Below, in pieces: positions 52,993 to 60,813 of a stretch of 64,000 bases of DNA. Positions within the stretch are counted from its first letter, which is position 1, and each line of letters opens with the position of its first letter. Below the pieces are notes generated by a model. That model was not told the origin of the DNA, did no database searches, and saw nothing but the letters and a program-made list of their open reading frames with translations. Both the position numbers and the translations under genes were made by a program. The stretch is from NCBI RefSeq assembly GCF_009711205.1, contig NZ_WMIG01000003.1:1-64000 (forward strand). The letters run 5' to 3'. The DNA comes from Paracoccus litorisediminis. GTDB taxonomy: Bacteria > Pseudomonadota > Alphaproteobacteria > Rhodobacterales > Rhodobacteraceae.

Positions 52993-54003
52993 ATGATCAA
53001 CGGCAAGACCCTGATGCTGGCGCTGGCAGCCTCGGTCATCTCGACCACCGCATTTGCCCTGGACAAGGTGAAGTTCGGCACCAACTGGTTGGCCCAAGGC
53101 GGCCATGGCGGCTATTATCAGGCCGTCGCCGATGGCACTTATGAGAAATATGGCCTTGAGGTCGAAATCGTTCCCGGCGGTCCGCAGGTCAACAACCGGC
53201 CCATGCTTCCGGCGGGAAGGCTGGACTTCCTGATGGGCGGCAACCTGCTTCTGTCCTTTGACAACGTGCGCAACGGCATTCCGACAACGGTGGTCGCGGC
53301 AATCTATCAGAAGGACCCGCAGGCGCTGATGGCGCATAAGGGCAGCTATGCAAGCTTTGCCGATCTCGCCAAGGCGCCCAGCGTGCTGCTGGCCAAGGAC
53401 GGGCAGTTTTCGTACTGGAAATGGATGGTCGACGCCCATGGTTTCCGTGACGAGCAGGTCCGCCCCTATAACTACAACCTTGCGCAGTTCCTGCAGGACA
53501 AGCAGATGGTCCAGCAATCCTATGCCACAGCCGAGCCGCTTTACGCCGCCGAGCAAGGCGCGCCGGTCGATGTGTTCCTGCTGGCCGATCAGGGTTGGTC
53601 GACCTATGCCAGCACCATCGAGACCCGCCAGCAGCTGATCGAGGAAAACCCCGAGCTGGTGGAGCGCTTCGTCAATGCCTCGATCGAGGGCTGGTACAAC
53701 TTCCTCTATGGCGACCGCAGCAAGGCCTATGACGCGATCATGGCCGCCAACCCGGAGATGACCAAGGCCAAGCTGGATGCCGAGGTGCAACAGATGATCG
53801 ATCTGGGCATCGTTGACAGTGGCGATACGCTGGAAAAAGGTATCGGCGCGATGAGTGAGGACCGCCTTGCCGCCTTCCAGAAGCTTGCCGTCTCGGCCGG
53901 ATTGATCGACGAGGGCGCGGTTGACCTTGCCAAGGTCGCCGACCTGCGCTTCGTCAACAAGGGGACCGGTCTGGACATCCGCAAGACGCTGGCCGGTCAT
54001 TGA
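52993..54003 (+). CDS. ABC transporter substrate-binding protein, NMT1/THI5/SsuA-like
   Basis: 336-residue periplasmic binding protein. Signal peptide MINGKTLMLALAASVISTTA, then FALDK; the mature part opens VKFGTNWLAQGGHGGYYQAV, the NMT1-domain signature seen in pyrimidine, riboflavin-precursor and formylaminopyrimidine binders. CAGGAG lies 8 bp before the ATG. Together with 48773 and 49527 it completes an importer, although its gene is separated from them by two enzyme genes. Confidence 0.92.
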   Translation: MINGKTLMLALAASVISTTAFALDKVKFGTNWLAQGGHGGYYQAVADGTYEKYGLEVEIVPGGPQVNNRPMLPAGRLDFLMGGNLLLSFDNVRNGIPTTVVAAIYQKDPQALMAHKGSYASFADLAKAPSVLLAKDGQFSYWKWMVDAHGFRDEQVRPYNYNLAQFLQDKQMVQQSYATAEPLYAAEQGAPVDVFLLADQGWSTYASTIETRQQLIEENPELVERFVNASIEGWYNFLYGDRSKAYDAIMAANPEMTKAKLDAEVQQMIDLGIVDSGDTLEKGIGAMSEDRLAAFQKLAVSAGLIDEGAVDLAKVADLRFVNKGTGLDIRKTLAGH

Positions 54004-54099
54004 TTGCCCGCGGGCAGCGACAATCGCTGCCGCCCAGACCATGAACACCATCTGTCGGGACGCTCCCCCGCGTCCCGCAGGTCAGACAGCAGGAGAGCC

Positions 54100-54717
54100 A
54101 TGTCCAGCGCGAAACAAAGGCGGGAAGCGATCCACGACAGCATCCGCGATGCGGCTGTGGTCGAATTCGCACGCAATGGCCTTTCGGGGACGTCGACCCA
54201 GGCCATTGCTCAGGCCGCCGGTATCACCAAGGCGCAACTGCATTATTACATCACCTCGAAAGAGGATCTTTATCAGCAGGTTCTGGGTGACATCGTGACC
54301 CGCTGGAAAGAGATCTTCTTTCTGTCCACCTCGGCGCCGGACGACCCCCGCATCGTCATCGCCGACTATGTCCGGCGCAAGATACGCCATGCATTGCATC
54401 ACCCCGAAGTCGCGCGCTTCTTCGCGCGCGAGATCGCTCGCGGCGCTCCTGAAATGGCGCGGCATTGGGGTCCGTTGCGACAATCCGTGGATGAGGCCAC
54501 GGCCATCATTCAGGGTTGGATCGATACCGGACGTATCCGTCCGCTCGATCCCCTGCTGTTTCAGATGAACCTTTGGGCGGTGACCCAGCATTACGCCGAA
54601 TACGAAACCCAGGTCCGCATGTTGATGGACAGGCCCGCGCCGACGCTTCTGGACGAAACCCGCATCGTCGAAGAGGCAACCGCGCTGTTTCTGGGCCGCT
54701 GCGGTCTTCTGGACTGA
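54100..54717 (+). CDS. RutR/YcdC-like TetR-family regulator
   Basis: 205-residue TetR protein. HTH at about residues 28-50 (TSTQAIAQAAGITKAQLHYY, followed by ITSKEDLYQQVLGDIVTRWK), the RutR/YcdC-type wording. The C-terminal domain (RKIRHALHHPEVARFFAREI, MNLWAVTQHYAEYETQV) also fits that group. E. coli RutR responds to uracil and thymine and controls pyrimidine use. AGGAG (54091-54095) fixes the ATG at 54100. It lies mid-operon; its likely site is the palindrome at 47881-47917. The ligand is presumably a pathway heterocycle. Confidence 0.88.
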   Translation: MSSAKQRREAIHDSIRDAAVVEFARNGLSGTSTQAIAQAAGITKAQLHYYITSKEDLYQQVLGDIVTRWKEIFFLSTSAPDDPRIVIADYVRRKIRHALHHPEVARFFAREIARGAPEMARHWGPLRQSVDEATAIIQGWIDTGRIRPLDPLLFQMNLWAVTQHYAEYETQVRMLMDRPAPTLLDETRIVEEATALFLGRCGLLD

Positions 54718-54750
54718 ACCAGTTCCTCACCCCGCAAGACGGAGGACGCC

Positions 54751-55947
54751 TTGACCCATGTCCTGATCCTTGGTGCCGGTCAGGCCGGCGCCGCACTGGC
54801 CGCGCGCTTGCGCAATCTGGGCCATGACGGGCCCATTACGCTGGTCGGGGACGAGGACGCGCCCCCCTATCAGCGCCCGCCGCTGTCGAAGAAATACCTG
54901 CTGGGTGAAATGACGCGCGAGAACCTGTTCCTGCGCCCCGAGCGCTTTTACACCGAACAGGGCATCACCTTGCGGCGCGGTCGCCGCGCCGTCGCCATAG
55001 ACCGTGATCGGCATCGTGTCGATCTGGACGGGGAATGGCTGATTTACGACCATCTTGTCCTGACTACCGGCACGCGCCCGCGACTTCTGCCTGCCGCAGC
55101 GGGCGGAGATCTGGCACAGGTCCATGCGCTGCGCGGGCTTGCCGATATCGACCGTCTGGCACCCGAACTGCGCCCCGGACGGCGTGTGCTGATCGTGGGC
55201 GGCGGGTATATAGGGCTTGAGGCTGCGGCTGTCTGTCGTCGGCAGGGTCTGGATGTCATCCTGATCGAGGCTGCGCCGCGCATTCTGCAACGCGTCGCGG
55301 GCGAAGAAACCGCAGCTTTTTTCCGCGACCTGCATCGCGGCCATGGCGTCGAGATATTGGAGGGGACCGGCCTGACCGCGCTGCATCCCGGTGCGCCCGT
55401 TCGCGCGGAACTCTCCGATGGCAGCCACCGTGAGATCGACTTCGTGATTTTGGGTATCGGGGTTCTGGCCAATGACGAATTGGCGTCGGATGCCGGGCTG
55501 GCTTGTGATGGCGGCATTGTCGTCGACGCGCAGGGTCGGACCTCGGACCCGCGGATATGGGCTGCAGGCGACTGCACCCGCCTGCCCTGCCATGGCAGGA
55601 TGATCAGGCTGGAATGCGTCCAGAACGCCATTGATCAGGCCGAGACCGTCGCTGCCAACATTCTGGGGGCCGAGCAGGATTACCATCCCAAGCCTTGGTT
55701 CTGGTCGGATCAGCATGACATCAAGCTGCAGATTGCCGGGCTAAGTGACGGCCATGACAGCGTGATCACCCGACCGGGGGCGACAGGGCAATCGCATTGG
55801 TATTTCGCAAGCGACAGGCTGATCGCCGTAGACGCGATGAACGACCCCCGCGCCTACATGATCGGCAAGCGCTTGATCGAAGCAGATCGCTCACCCCTGC
55901 CCGATCAATTGCGCGACCCCGGTTTCGATCTGAAAACCCTGCTCTGA
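54751..55947 (+). CDS. Ferredoxin-NAD(P)+ reductase-like flavoprotein (TTG start)
   Basis: 398-residue FAD/NAD-binding oxidoreductase like the reductase component of Rieske or P450 oxygenase systems. FAD motif LILGAGQAGAALAARLR, active segment PYQRPPLSKKYLLGE, NAD motif LIVGGGYIGLEAAAV, and IWAAGDCTRLP. The start is a TTG at 54751, set by GGAGG at 54741-54745; no in-frame ATG fits. It should pass electrons from NAD(P)H to a ferredoxin. No ferredoxin, Rieske or P450 gene is in the window, so the partner lies elsewhere. Confidence 0.88.
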   Translation: MTHVLILGAGQAGAALAARLRNLGHDGPITLVGDEDAPPYQRPPLSKKYLLGEMTRENLFLRPERFYTEQGITLRRGRRAVAIDRDRHRVDLDGEWLIYDHLVLTTGTRPRLLPAAAGGDLAQVHALRGLADIDRLAPELRPGRRVLIVGGGYIGLEAAAVCRRQGLDVILIEAAPRILQRVAGEETAAFFRDLHRGHGVEILEGTGLTALHPGAPVRAELSDGSHREIDFVILGIGVLANDELASDAGLACDGGIVVDAQGRTSDPRIWAAGDCTRLPCHGRMIRLECVQNAIDQAETVAANILGAEQDYHPKPWFWSDQHDIKLQIAGLSDGHDSVITRPGATGQSHWYFASDRLIAVDAMNDPRAYMIGKRLIEADRSPLPDQLRDPGFDLKTLL

Positions 55948-55975
55948 TCCCCATCTCCGCAAGCCAAGGACCGCA

Positions 55976-56359
55976 ATGACCCTGACCCCGCTTCTGCCCG
56001 CCTCGATCGCCCCGCCGTTTGGAAACTATTCCCACGGGATCGGAACAGAGACGCTGGTGGTCACATCAGGCCAGCTGGCGCTTGCCGCGGATGGCTCGGT
56101 GCCCGCCGGGATCGAGGCGCAGGCCGAACTGTGCTTTACCAATATCGCCGCCATTCTGGCCGAAGCGGGTCTGGATTTCAGCCATGTGCTGCGCTTTTCC
56201 ACCTATGTCACTCGCCGCGAGGACATGGCGCCCTATATGGCGGTCCGCGACCGCGTGCTGGCTGGGCTGCCGGTAAAGCCTGCCTCGACCCTGCTGATCG
56301 TTTCCGGCTTCACCCGCCCCGAATTTCTGATCGAGATCGAAGCGCTCGCCTCTCGCTAA
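55976..56359 (+). CDS. RidA (YjgF/YER057c/UK114) family protein
   Basis: 127-residue RidA-fold protein starting LTPLLPASIAPPFGNYSHGI. The C-terminal KPASTLLIVSGFTRPEFLIE carries the position of the RidA catalytic Arg, but here it reads KPAST without the usual R-x-A pattern. It is therefore probably not a classic 2-aminoacrylate deaminase but a Rid subfamily linked to a pathway enzyme. Last gene of the operon, 28 bp after the reductase gene and 7 bp from the convergent hypothetical gene. Confidence 0.88.
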   Translation: MTLTPLLPASIAPPFGNYSHGIGTETLVVTSGQLALAADGSVPAGIEAQAELCFTNIAAILAEAGLDFSHVLRFSTYVTRREDMAPYMAVRDRVLAGLPVKPASTLLIVSGFTRPEFLIEIEALASR

Positions 56360-56366
56360 GCCGAAT

Positions 56367-57659
56367 TCACGGCTCCTGAGTCGAAGGTTCATCGCTGGGC
56401 GCAAAACCTCCTTCGCTGTTTTCTTGGCCTTCACGCGATGCATTGATCGCGGCTTCAAGCACCGGCCCCCAGGCGGCGAAGAAAGCCTCCGGTGGTGGCA
56501 TGACCGAGACGACGACCTCGCAGCCGTCATAGGGGGGCGCGTCTGAGGCCGCCGCGAAGGTCACCCGCTGCCACGGCCCCGTTACGTCAAGACCACTGGC
56601 CGCAAGGCCGCGGGCGGCGTCGGCGGCAGCCGCCAGCAGCGCAAGGTCACCTGGTTCGTCCTCGACAAGCGTGACGGCAAGAGTGGCCCCTTCCGGGATC
56701 ACCCCCGCAAAACTACCACCAGCCGGTCGCGTCATGGGGTCCACGTCGAACTGCCGCTCGGGACTGTCACCCAGCGACGGATCGGGCACAGGAAAGACCG
56801 CGTAGGGCACTGCCGGTCCCCCCGCATCAAGCTTGGCCCGTCTGAAGCAGACGATCGGAACCGGCCCGTCCCCATCGGCAAAGCGTTCGACCAGATGCAG
56901 CGACGGGATTTCGGTTTCCTCGGAATACCCCCCTTTCAGGGCCACCTGGACCGGGATGCCGCCGTCGCCAAGGACCCGTATCGCGGCAGCAACACGGGCG
57001 ACCAGATCCTTGTAGCCCACTCCGGCCAGAAGTCCGGCCGGCTCGTCACCGCCGCGATAAAGCCGCGCCGCCTCTTTGTCGGACTTGCCCGGCGCGACCT
57101 CCAGATCAAGAACAAGCCGTGCAAGGAACAGGTTGTCACAGGGATCGGCAAGCATCGCCATCAATGCGTCGTCGTCGGGCATCGCGGGCAGAAGCGGACC
57201 GTTCGGTCCCATGTAGCGCATGGCGGCAGCGGTAACCGCGACCCTCGCCGTCGAAAGACGGATCTGACCGATCCCATAGGACCAGTCTGGCCAGTTTCCC
57301 GAAATGTCGCGCCACAATCGGGCGATAGACAGTTCAAGGTCACGCCGCCACGCCGGACGCGCGTAGCCCTCGGCGGTGGCGATGCCGATCGCCAGCGGCG
57401 TGCGTCCACAACGGGCAACCGCACCGGTATCGACGAAGGACCAAGGGTCGTCCGGCCCTCCTTCCTCCGGCTCCATCAACCGGACCAACCCGACACGATG
57501 CATCGAAACGACCGCAAGGCGTTCGGCCGGAGACAGCGTCATGCCCTTTGCAACCTCATCGGCGTCCGAAGCGCCAAGATACAGAAACGGCGCAAGCGCT
57601 ATGGCAAGCGCCAGCGCAATCACCACCGGCGCGAACAGACGCCAGAGCGCCCGCCTCAC
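56367..57659 (-). CDS. Hypothetical membrane-anchored protein with lytic-transglycosylase-like domain
   Basis: 430-residue protein starting with GTG 57659, which overlaps the upstream gene stop (GTGA). One N-terminal transmembrane helix (LWRLFAPVVIALALAIALAP) is followed by a periplasmic part. Residues about 85-200 resemble an SLT/lysozyme fold: a candidate catalytic Glu in IGIATAEGYAR, then WSYGIGQIRLSTARVAVTAA (compare S-x-GLMQxxPxTA) and LADPCDNLFLARLVLDLE (compare DPxxNIxLGxxYL). The C-terminal 200 residues are rich in Gly/Pro/Asp and unrecognised. The longer frame upstream is the other gene's complement. The family as a whole is unknown to me. Confidence 0.7.
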   Translation of the reverse strand: MRRALWRLFAPVVIALALAIALAPFLYLGASDADEVAKGMTLSPAERLAVVSMHRVGLVRLMEPEEGGPDDPWSFVDTGAVARCGRTPLAIGIATAEGYARPAWRRDLELSIARLWRDISGNWPDWSYGIGQIRLSTARVAVTAAAMRYMGPNGPLLPAMPDDDALMAMLADPCDNLFLARLVLDLEVAPGKSDKEAARLYRGGDEPAGLLAGVGYKDLVARVAAAIRVLGDGGIPVQVALKGGYSEETEIPSLHLVERFADGDGPVPIVCFRRAKLDAGGPAVPYAVFPVPDPSLGDSPERQFDVDPMTRPAGGSFAGVIPEGATLAVTLVEDEPGDLALLAAAADAARGLAASGLDVTGPWQRVTFAAASDAPPYDGCEVVVSVMPPPEAFFAAWGPVLEAAINASREGQENSEGGFAPSDEPSTQEP

Positions 57660-58264
57660 TTCGACCCCGAGATGAGAAACGCGGCCACTCCGGCGGTGAA
57701 CGCCGCACCGATCGAGCTGAGGATCGGGCGCATCAGCGGGTGATCGGCGACGGTTGCCAAGGTCAAAGGCGGCCATTCTGCCGAACGCGTCATGACGGCT
57801 TCGGCCGCCTCCGCGCCCGCCCGCGCGAATAGCGCATAGCCCGCGAAATAGATAAAATAGGCGATGAGAAACAGAAGTCGCTGCGGGGCTAAAGCCGGGT
57901 CGATCAGCAGGTCCCACATCAGGATATAGGGCCAGGCCATCAGCAGCGCCGAGAGAAAGGCCGCATATGTCAGGGTCAGGTCCAACTGCTCATCGACCAG
58001 CCGGTCGAGCATCGCCGCGGACCCCCGTAATGCAGTCTGGGCGATCCGCGCCTGATAGATCAACGCGGCGAGCGCAAAGGCCACCACAAAGGGCAGCGCA
58101 AACTTGATCACGAGCGACTGCAGCCTGAGCACCGAGCGCTCATCGAACAGGAATGACGAGAAGGTGAAATAGAAGCGATCAGGCAGAAGCAGTGCAGCCG
58201 TCTTGATCGCCGCCAGATTCAGGAATGTCGCAACCAGAAACAGATGCGGATGGATCGACTTCAT
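57656..58264 (-). CDS. Hypothetical integral membrane protein
   Basis: 202-residue protein with about five predicted helices (HLFLVATFLNLAAIKTAALL, IKFALPFVVAFALAALIYQA, LTYAAFLSALLMAWPYILMW, RLLFLIAYFIYFAGYALF and a C-terminal helix). No family recognised. Translationally coupled to the lysozyme-like gene through GTGA, so the two products probably work together in the envelope. Confidence 0.7.
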   Translation of the reverse strand: MKSIHPHLFLVATFLNLAAIKTAALLLPDRFYFTFSSFLFDERSVLRLQSLVIKFALPFVVAFALAALIYQARIAQTALRGSAAMLDRLVDEQLDLTLTYAAFLSALLMAWPYILMWDLLIDPALAPQRLLFLIAYFIYFAGYALFARAGAEAAEAVMTRSAEWPPLTLATVADHPLMRPILSSIGAAFTAGVAAFLISGSK

Positions 58265-58646
58265 TCTGCCCTCTCTGCATATGCAAAGTGCGAATTGTCG
58301 TGCCGAGTCGCGCTGATGCGCCGATCAATGCCCGCAGGTTAACACATCTGGCCAACGACCGCGCGGACGATGGCGTCGAGAACCCCGCGCAATGCAGGAG
58401 AAGACGGCGTCTGGCGCTGAACCGCCCTTAAGTCGCGTCTGGTGACCCGACGCCGTGCGGACGGCGGCTTTTCCAGTTCACCGCACACAGCGGCTGCGTC
58501 GCCGTCATCCCGCTTTGGGCGTCGGTCGCATTTCCGCGAAGCCGAATGACGACAAGCTGTGCAGGTGCAACTGGCGAATTTTTTCACAACACCGCCCCGA
58601 GGGCCGAGGAAAGTGAACAGCCCCGCGCGAATGGATGGTGGTGTCT
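58265..58646. other. Gene-free stretch downstream of the cytochrome b561 remnant
   Basis: No supported gene. A minus-strand frame continuing from the b561 remnant has no family resemblance and is read-through of a frameshift. Confidence 0.4.
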
Positions 58647-59187
58647 TCAGTTGCCGATGCGAGGGGCCTTTGTTCGGGTCATGCGCACCAGCGTACCATC
58701 GCGCGACATCGCCTCGTGGAAGCCCACCATAACGACAATCAGCACGCCGGGCACCCATAGCAATCGCCATGTAACGACCACCAAGTTCGACCAGCCATCC
58801 GATATCGGGCGGGCGGGAAAGATATCGAAGCCGAAAGGTGCAAAACCCATTGGCCCGCATCAAGGCGATAACCGGCACCAGCAGTTTAACCAGATACAGC
58901 ATGCCATGGCCTACGGCTGCCGCCTTGCCCAGCAACCCACCTCGATGGCTCGGTCGATTGCGTCGGTTGGCCAGCGCCCAGATCACCCGCAGTACGATCA
59001 GCACCCAAAAGAGGGTTCCGACAGGCTGATGCGATGCCAGCAAGGGCGATAGAAACGGCTGGCGGCCAAAGATCAACCGCAGCCCATCCCGAGAAATTGC
59101 CGAGCCAGCGATGCACCTGTGCATTAACCGTGTCGCGCGGCCATAGACTTCGAGCGTATCGAATAGCGATGTTCTTATCTCGGTCAT
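58647..59187 (-). pseudogene. Cytochrome b561 pseudogene (frameshifted)
   Basis: The first part (ATG 59187) reads YGRATRLMHRCIAG, LRLIFGRQPFLSPLLASHQP, VGTLFWVLIVLRVIWALANR and GHGMLYLVKLLVPVIALMRA, matching the small di-heme cytochrome b561 family with heme-ligand histidines. Near 58845 the frame shifts, and the expected FAPFGFDIFPARPISDGWSN continues in another frame but lacks the usual segment with the last histidines, ending MSRDGTLVRM then a stop at 58649-58647. Both a shift and an internal loss are present. Confidence 0.75.
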
Positions 59188-59194
59188 GTCTAAC

Positions 59195-59530
59195 TCACGG
59201 CTCTGGCCTGCTCTGGGTTCTAGGCTGTGGGAGCCTGAGAATGGCAGATCGTGTCGGCATGGTTCCGCGCCGCAGCAGGCGGATCTCGACGCGAAGACCA
59301 TCGTGCCGCCATGGTCACGGAAGACATCCCGGGCGATGGACAGGCCCACTCTCGGTCGAGCAGCTGTCCTCGCCGCGCACGAAAGGCTCGCAGACCTTGG
59401 GCAATAATGCGGCTGGAATGCCGGGACCTGTGTCCTCGATGCGGATCAGGGCGACATCTTGGCCGTGCGACAGTCAAGGTCGCGCCTCGGCCCTTGAGAA
59501 GGTCTTTCGGTTGCGAGGCATGGCTGACCT
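59195..59530 (-). pseudogene. Sensor histidine kinase C-terminal remnant
   Basis: Joined frames on the minus strand read KGRGATLTVA, LIRIEDTGPGIPAALLPKVC, EPFVRGEDSCSTESG and, after another shift, GLSIARDVFRDHGG, i.e. the G1 and G2 ATP boxes of an OmpR-partner kinase. Everything before the ATPase domain is missing. It precedes the b561 remnant, so a kinase-b561 gene pair may have decayed here. Confidence 0.7.
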
Positions 59531-59593
59531 TGCCTGACAGTTGGGCGCGGATCGCGGGGGCGGTGGGGAGGACGGCGATCCGCGCCCTTTCCC

Positions 59594-60061
59594 TCATGCC
59601 GCGCGTGTCAGTTTCACGCCGGGAAAATCGACCGGCACGTCCTGCGCGACATTGAGGTAATCGATGAAGAGGTTAAGGGCGACATGGGTGATGATCTCGA
59701 CCACTTCCTCATCGCCCAATCCCGCAACCCGCAGGGCATCGACATCCGGGGCGGCGATACGTGGGTCGGTCGAGCGACCCGCTTGCGCCTCGACTATCTC
59801 GATACTGCTGAAACCGGCCTTGCGGCCGACGCCCTTATGCGTGGCAAGGCAGTAGGTGTAATTGTTGCGGTCGGCGATCTGCTCACCCACCTTCAGAACC
59901 AAGCGCAGCAAATGACCCAAAATGCTGCTCGGCGCGGCTGGGGAATTGGCGGCCACCTTGAACATGTCTGGGACCATGCCAAAGGCTCCGCTGATCCGGG
60001 TGAGTTGTTCGGCGGTGATACCCATCGCACTGGACGGGTCGATCAGACTGATCCGGCTCAT
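59594..60061 (-). CDS. AhpD/carboxymuconolactone-decarboxylase-like protein with degenerate CxxC
   Basis: 155-residue protein of the peroxidase-related CMD family (ISGAFGMVPDMFKVAANSPA, VVEIITHVALNLFIDYLNVA). The active-site stretch reads EQIADRNNYTYCLATHKGVG where relatives have several more residues and a CxxC; the first Cys is gone and only YC remains. A second block between RIAAPDVDAL and the upstream helix also seems shortened. Peroxidase or disulfide activity is therefore unlikely. The frame is open with a start at 60061, so it may be an expressed relic. Last gene of the AraC-linked set. Confidence 0.75.
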   Translation of the reverse strand: MSRISLIDPSSAMGITAEQLTRISGAFGMVPDMFKVAANSPAAPSSILGHLLRLVLKVGEQIADRNNYTYCLATHKGVGRKAGFSSIEIVEAQAGRSTDPRIAAPDVDALRVAGLGDEEVVEIITHVALNLFIDYLNVAQDVPVDFPGVKLTRAA

Positions 60062-60086
60062 CTGCGGTCCTTTCATCTGGAAATGG

Positions 60087-60794
60087 TCAGTCCAAGGGCG
60101 CCACCTTGCCCGGCAGGCTCAGATTGCCCGAGGCCACCTTGAAGACATTGCTGACGCAAAGCAGGGGCGCGTGCAGGTTGCCATTCACCTTCAACCCCGC
60201 CGTGACCCCATCATATGAGGCCCCGGCAATCCCGCCGATCAGTTGCAGGGGGATTTCGACATCCACCGCGTCGCCCTTGAAGGTCGTCGGGTATTCGGGG
60301 CTGTCGATCAGCAGCGGCACGCCCGGCCATGTCGCGGGCAGCTTCGGCTTGGCGCCTTCGGGGATGTCGATGACCTTCAGCCCGCCGCCGCAGGCCTTGT
60401 CCTCGGCCAAAACGACCCAATGCGGATGCCAGATGTCGCGATTGACGCCGCCATTCGCCGCATCGTCGAAATCGGGGTGAAAGGTCACGGCCAGCGCGAC
60501 GATGCCCTGCTTGGCCTCGAACCCGATCTCGGCGCTGTCGAGCGAGGTCGGCCACACATAGGCGTAGACATCCGAGCCCTCGAACTTGCCGGTTGCGGCT
60601 GGTTTTTGCGCTCCGGCCTCGCCCCGGACGCGGGTCGAGAAAATCGCCGTCTCGTCCTTCATCGAAATCTTGGTCTCGATGATGTCGAAGGCGGCCTGCA
60701 CGGCCTCGGTCGGCTCGGATTTCACGGAATGGGCATGGACCTGCCCGACCGAGGCAAGCAGCGCAAGCGAGGCGCAAAGATGGATGCGGGTCAT
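60087..60794 (-). CDS. Hypothetical secreted protein
   Basis: 235-residue exported protein with a signal peptide (MTRIHLCASLALLASVGQVH, ending AHAHS) and a predicted beta-rich body with His/Asp-containing stretches (FHPDFDD, DIWHPHWV). Two cysteines (KACGGG, LLCVSN). No family recognised. It lies 20 bp downstream of the alpha/beta hydrolase gene and 25 bp upstream of the AhpD-like gene, so the three are likely co-transcribed. Confidence 0.75.
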   Translation of the reverse strand: MTRIHLCASLALLASVGQVHAHSVKSEPTEAVQAAFDIIETKISMKDETAIFSTRVRGEAGAQKPAATGKFEGSDVYAYVWPTSLDSAEIGFEAKQGIVALAVTFHPDFDDAANGGVNRDIWHPHWVVLAEDKACGGGLKVIDIPEGAKPKLPATWPGVPLLIDSPEYPTTFKGDAVDVEIPLQLIGGIAGASYDGVTAGLKVNGNLHAPLLCVSNVFKVASGNLSLPGKVAPLD

Positions 60795-60813
60795 CGGGCT
60801 TTCTCCGTATGGG

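Noticed and set aside
51331..54051. 906-codon open frame on the minus strand
   Set aside because: It lies opposite the intact deaminase, oxidase and binding-protein genes. Long antisense frames arise in GC-rich coding DNA from third-position bias; the translation shows no domain.
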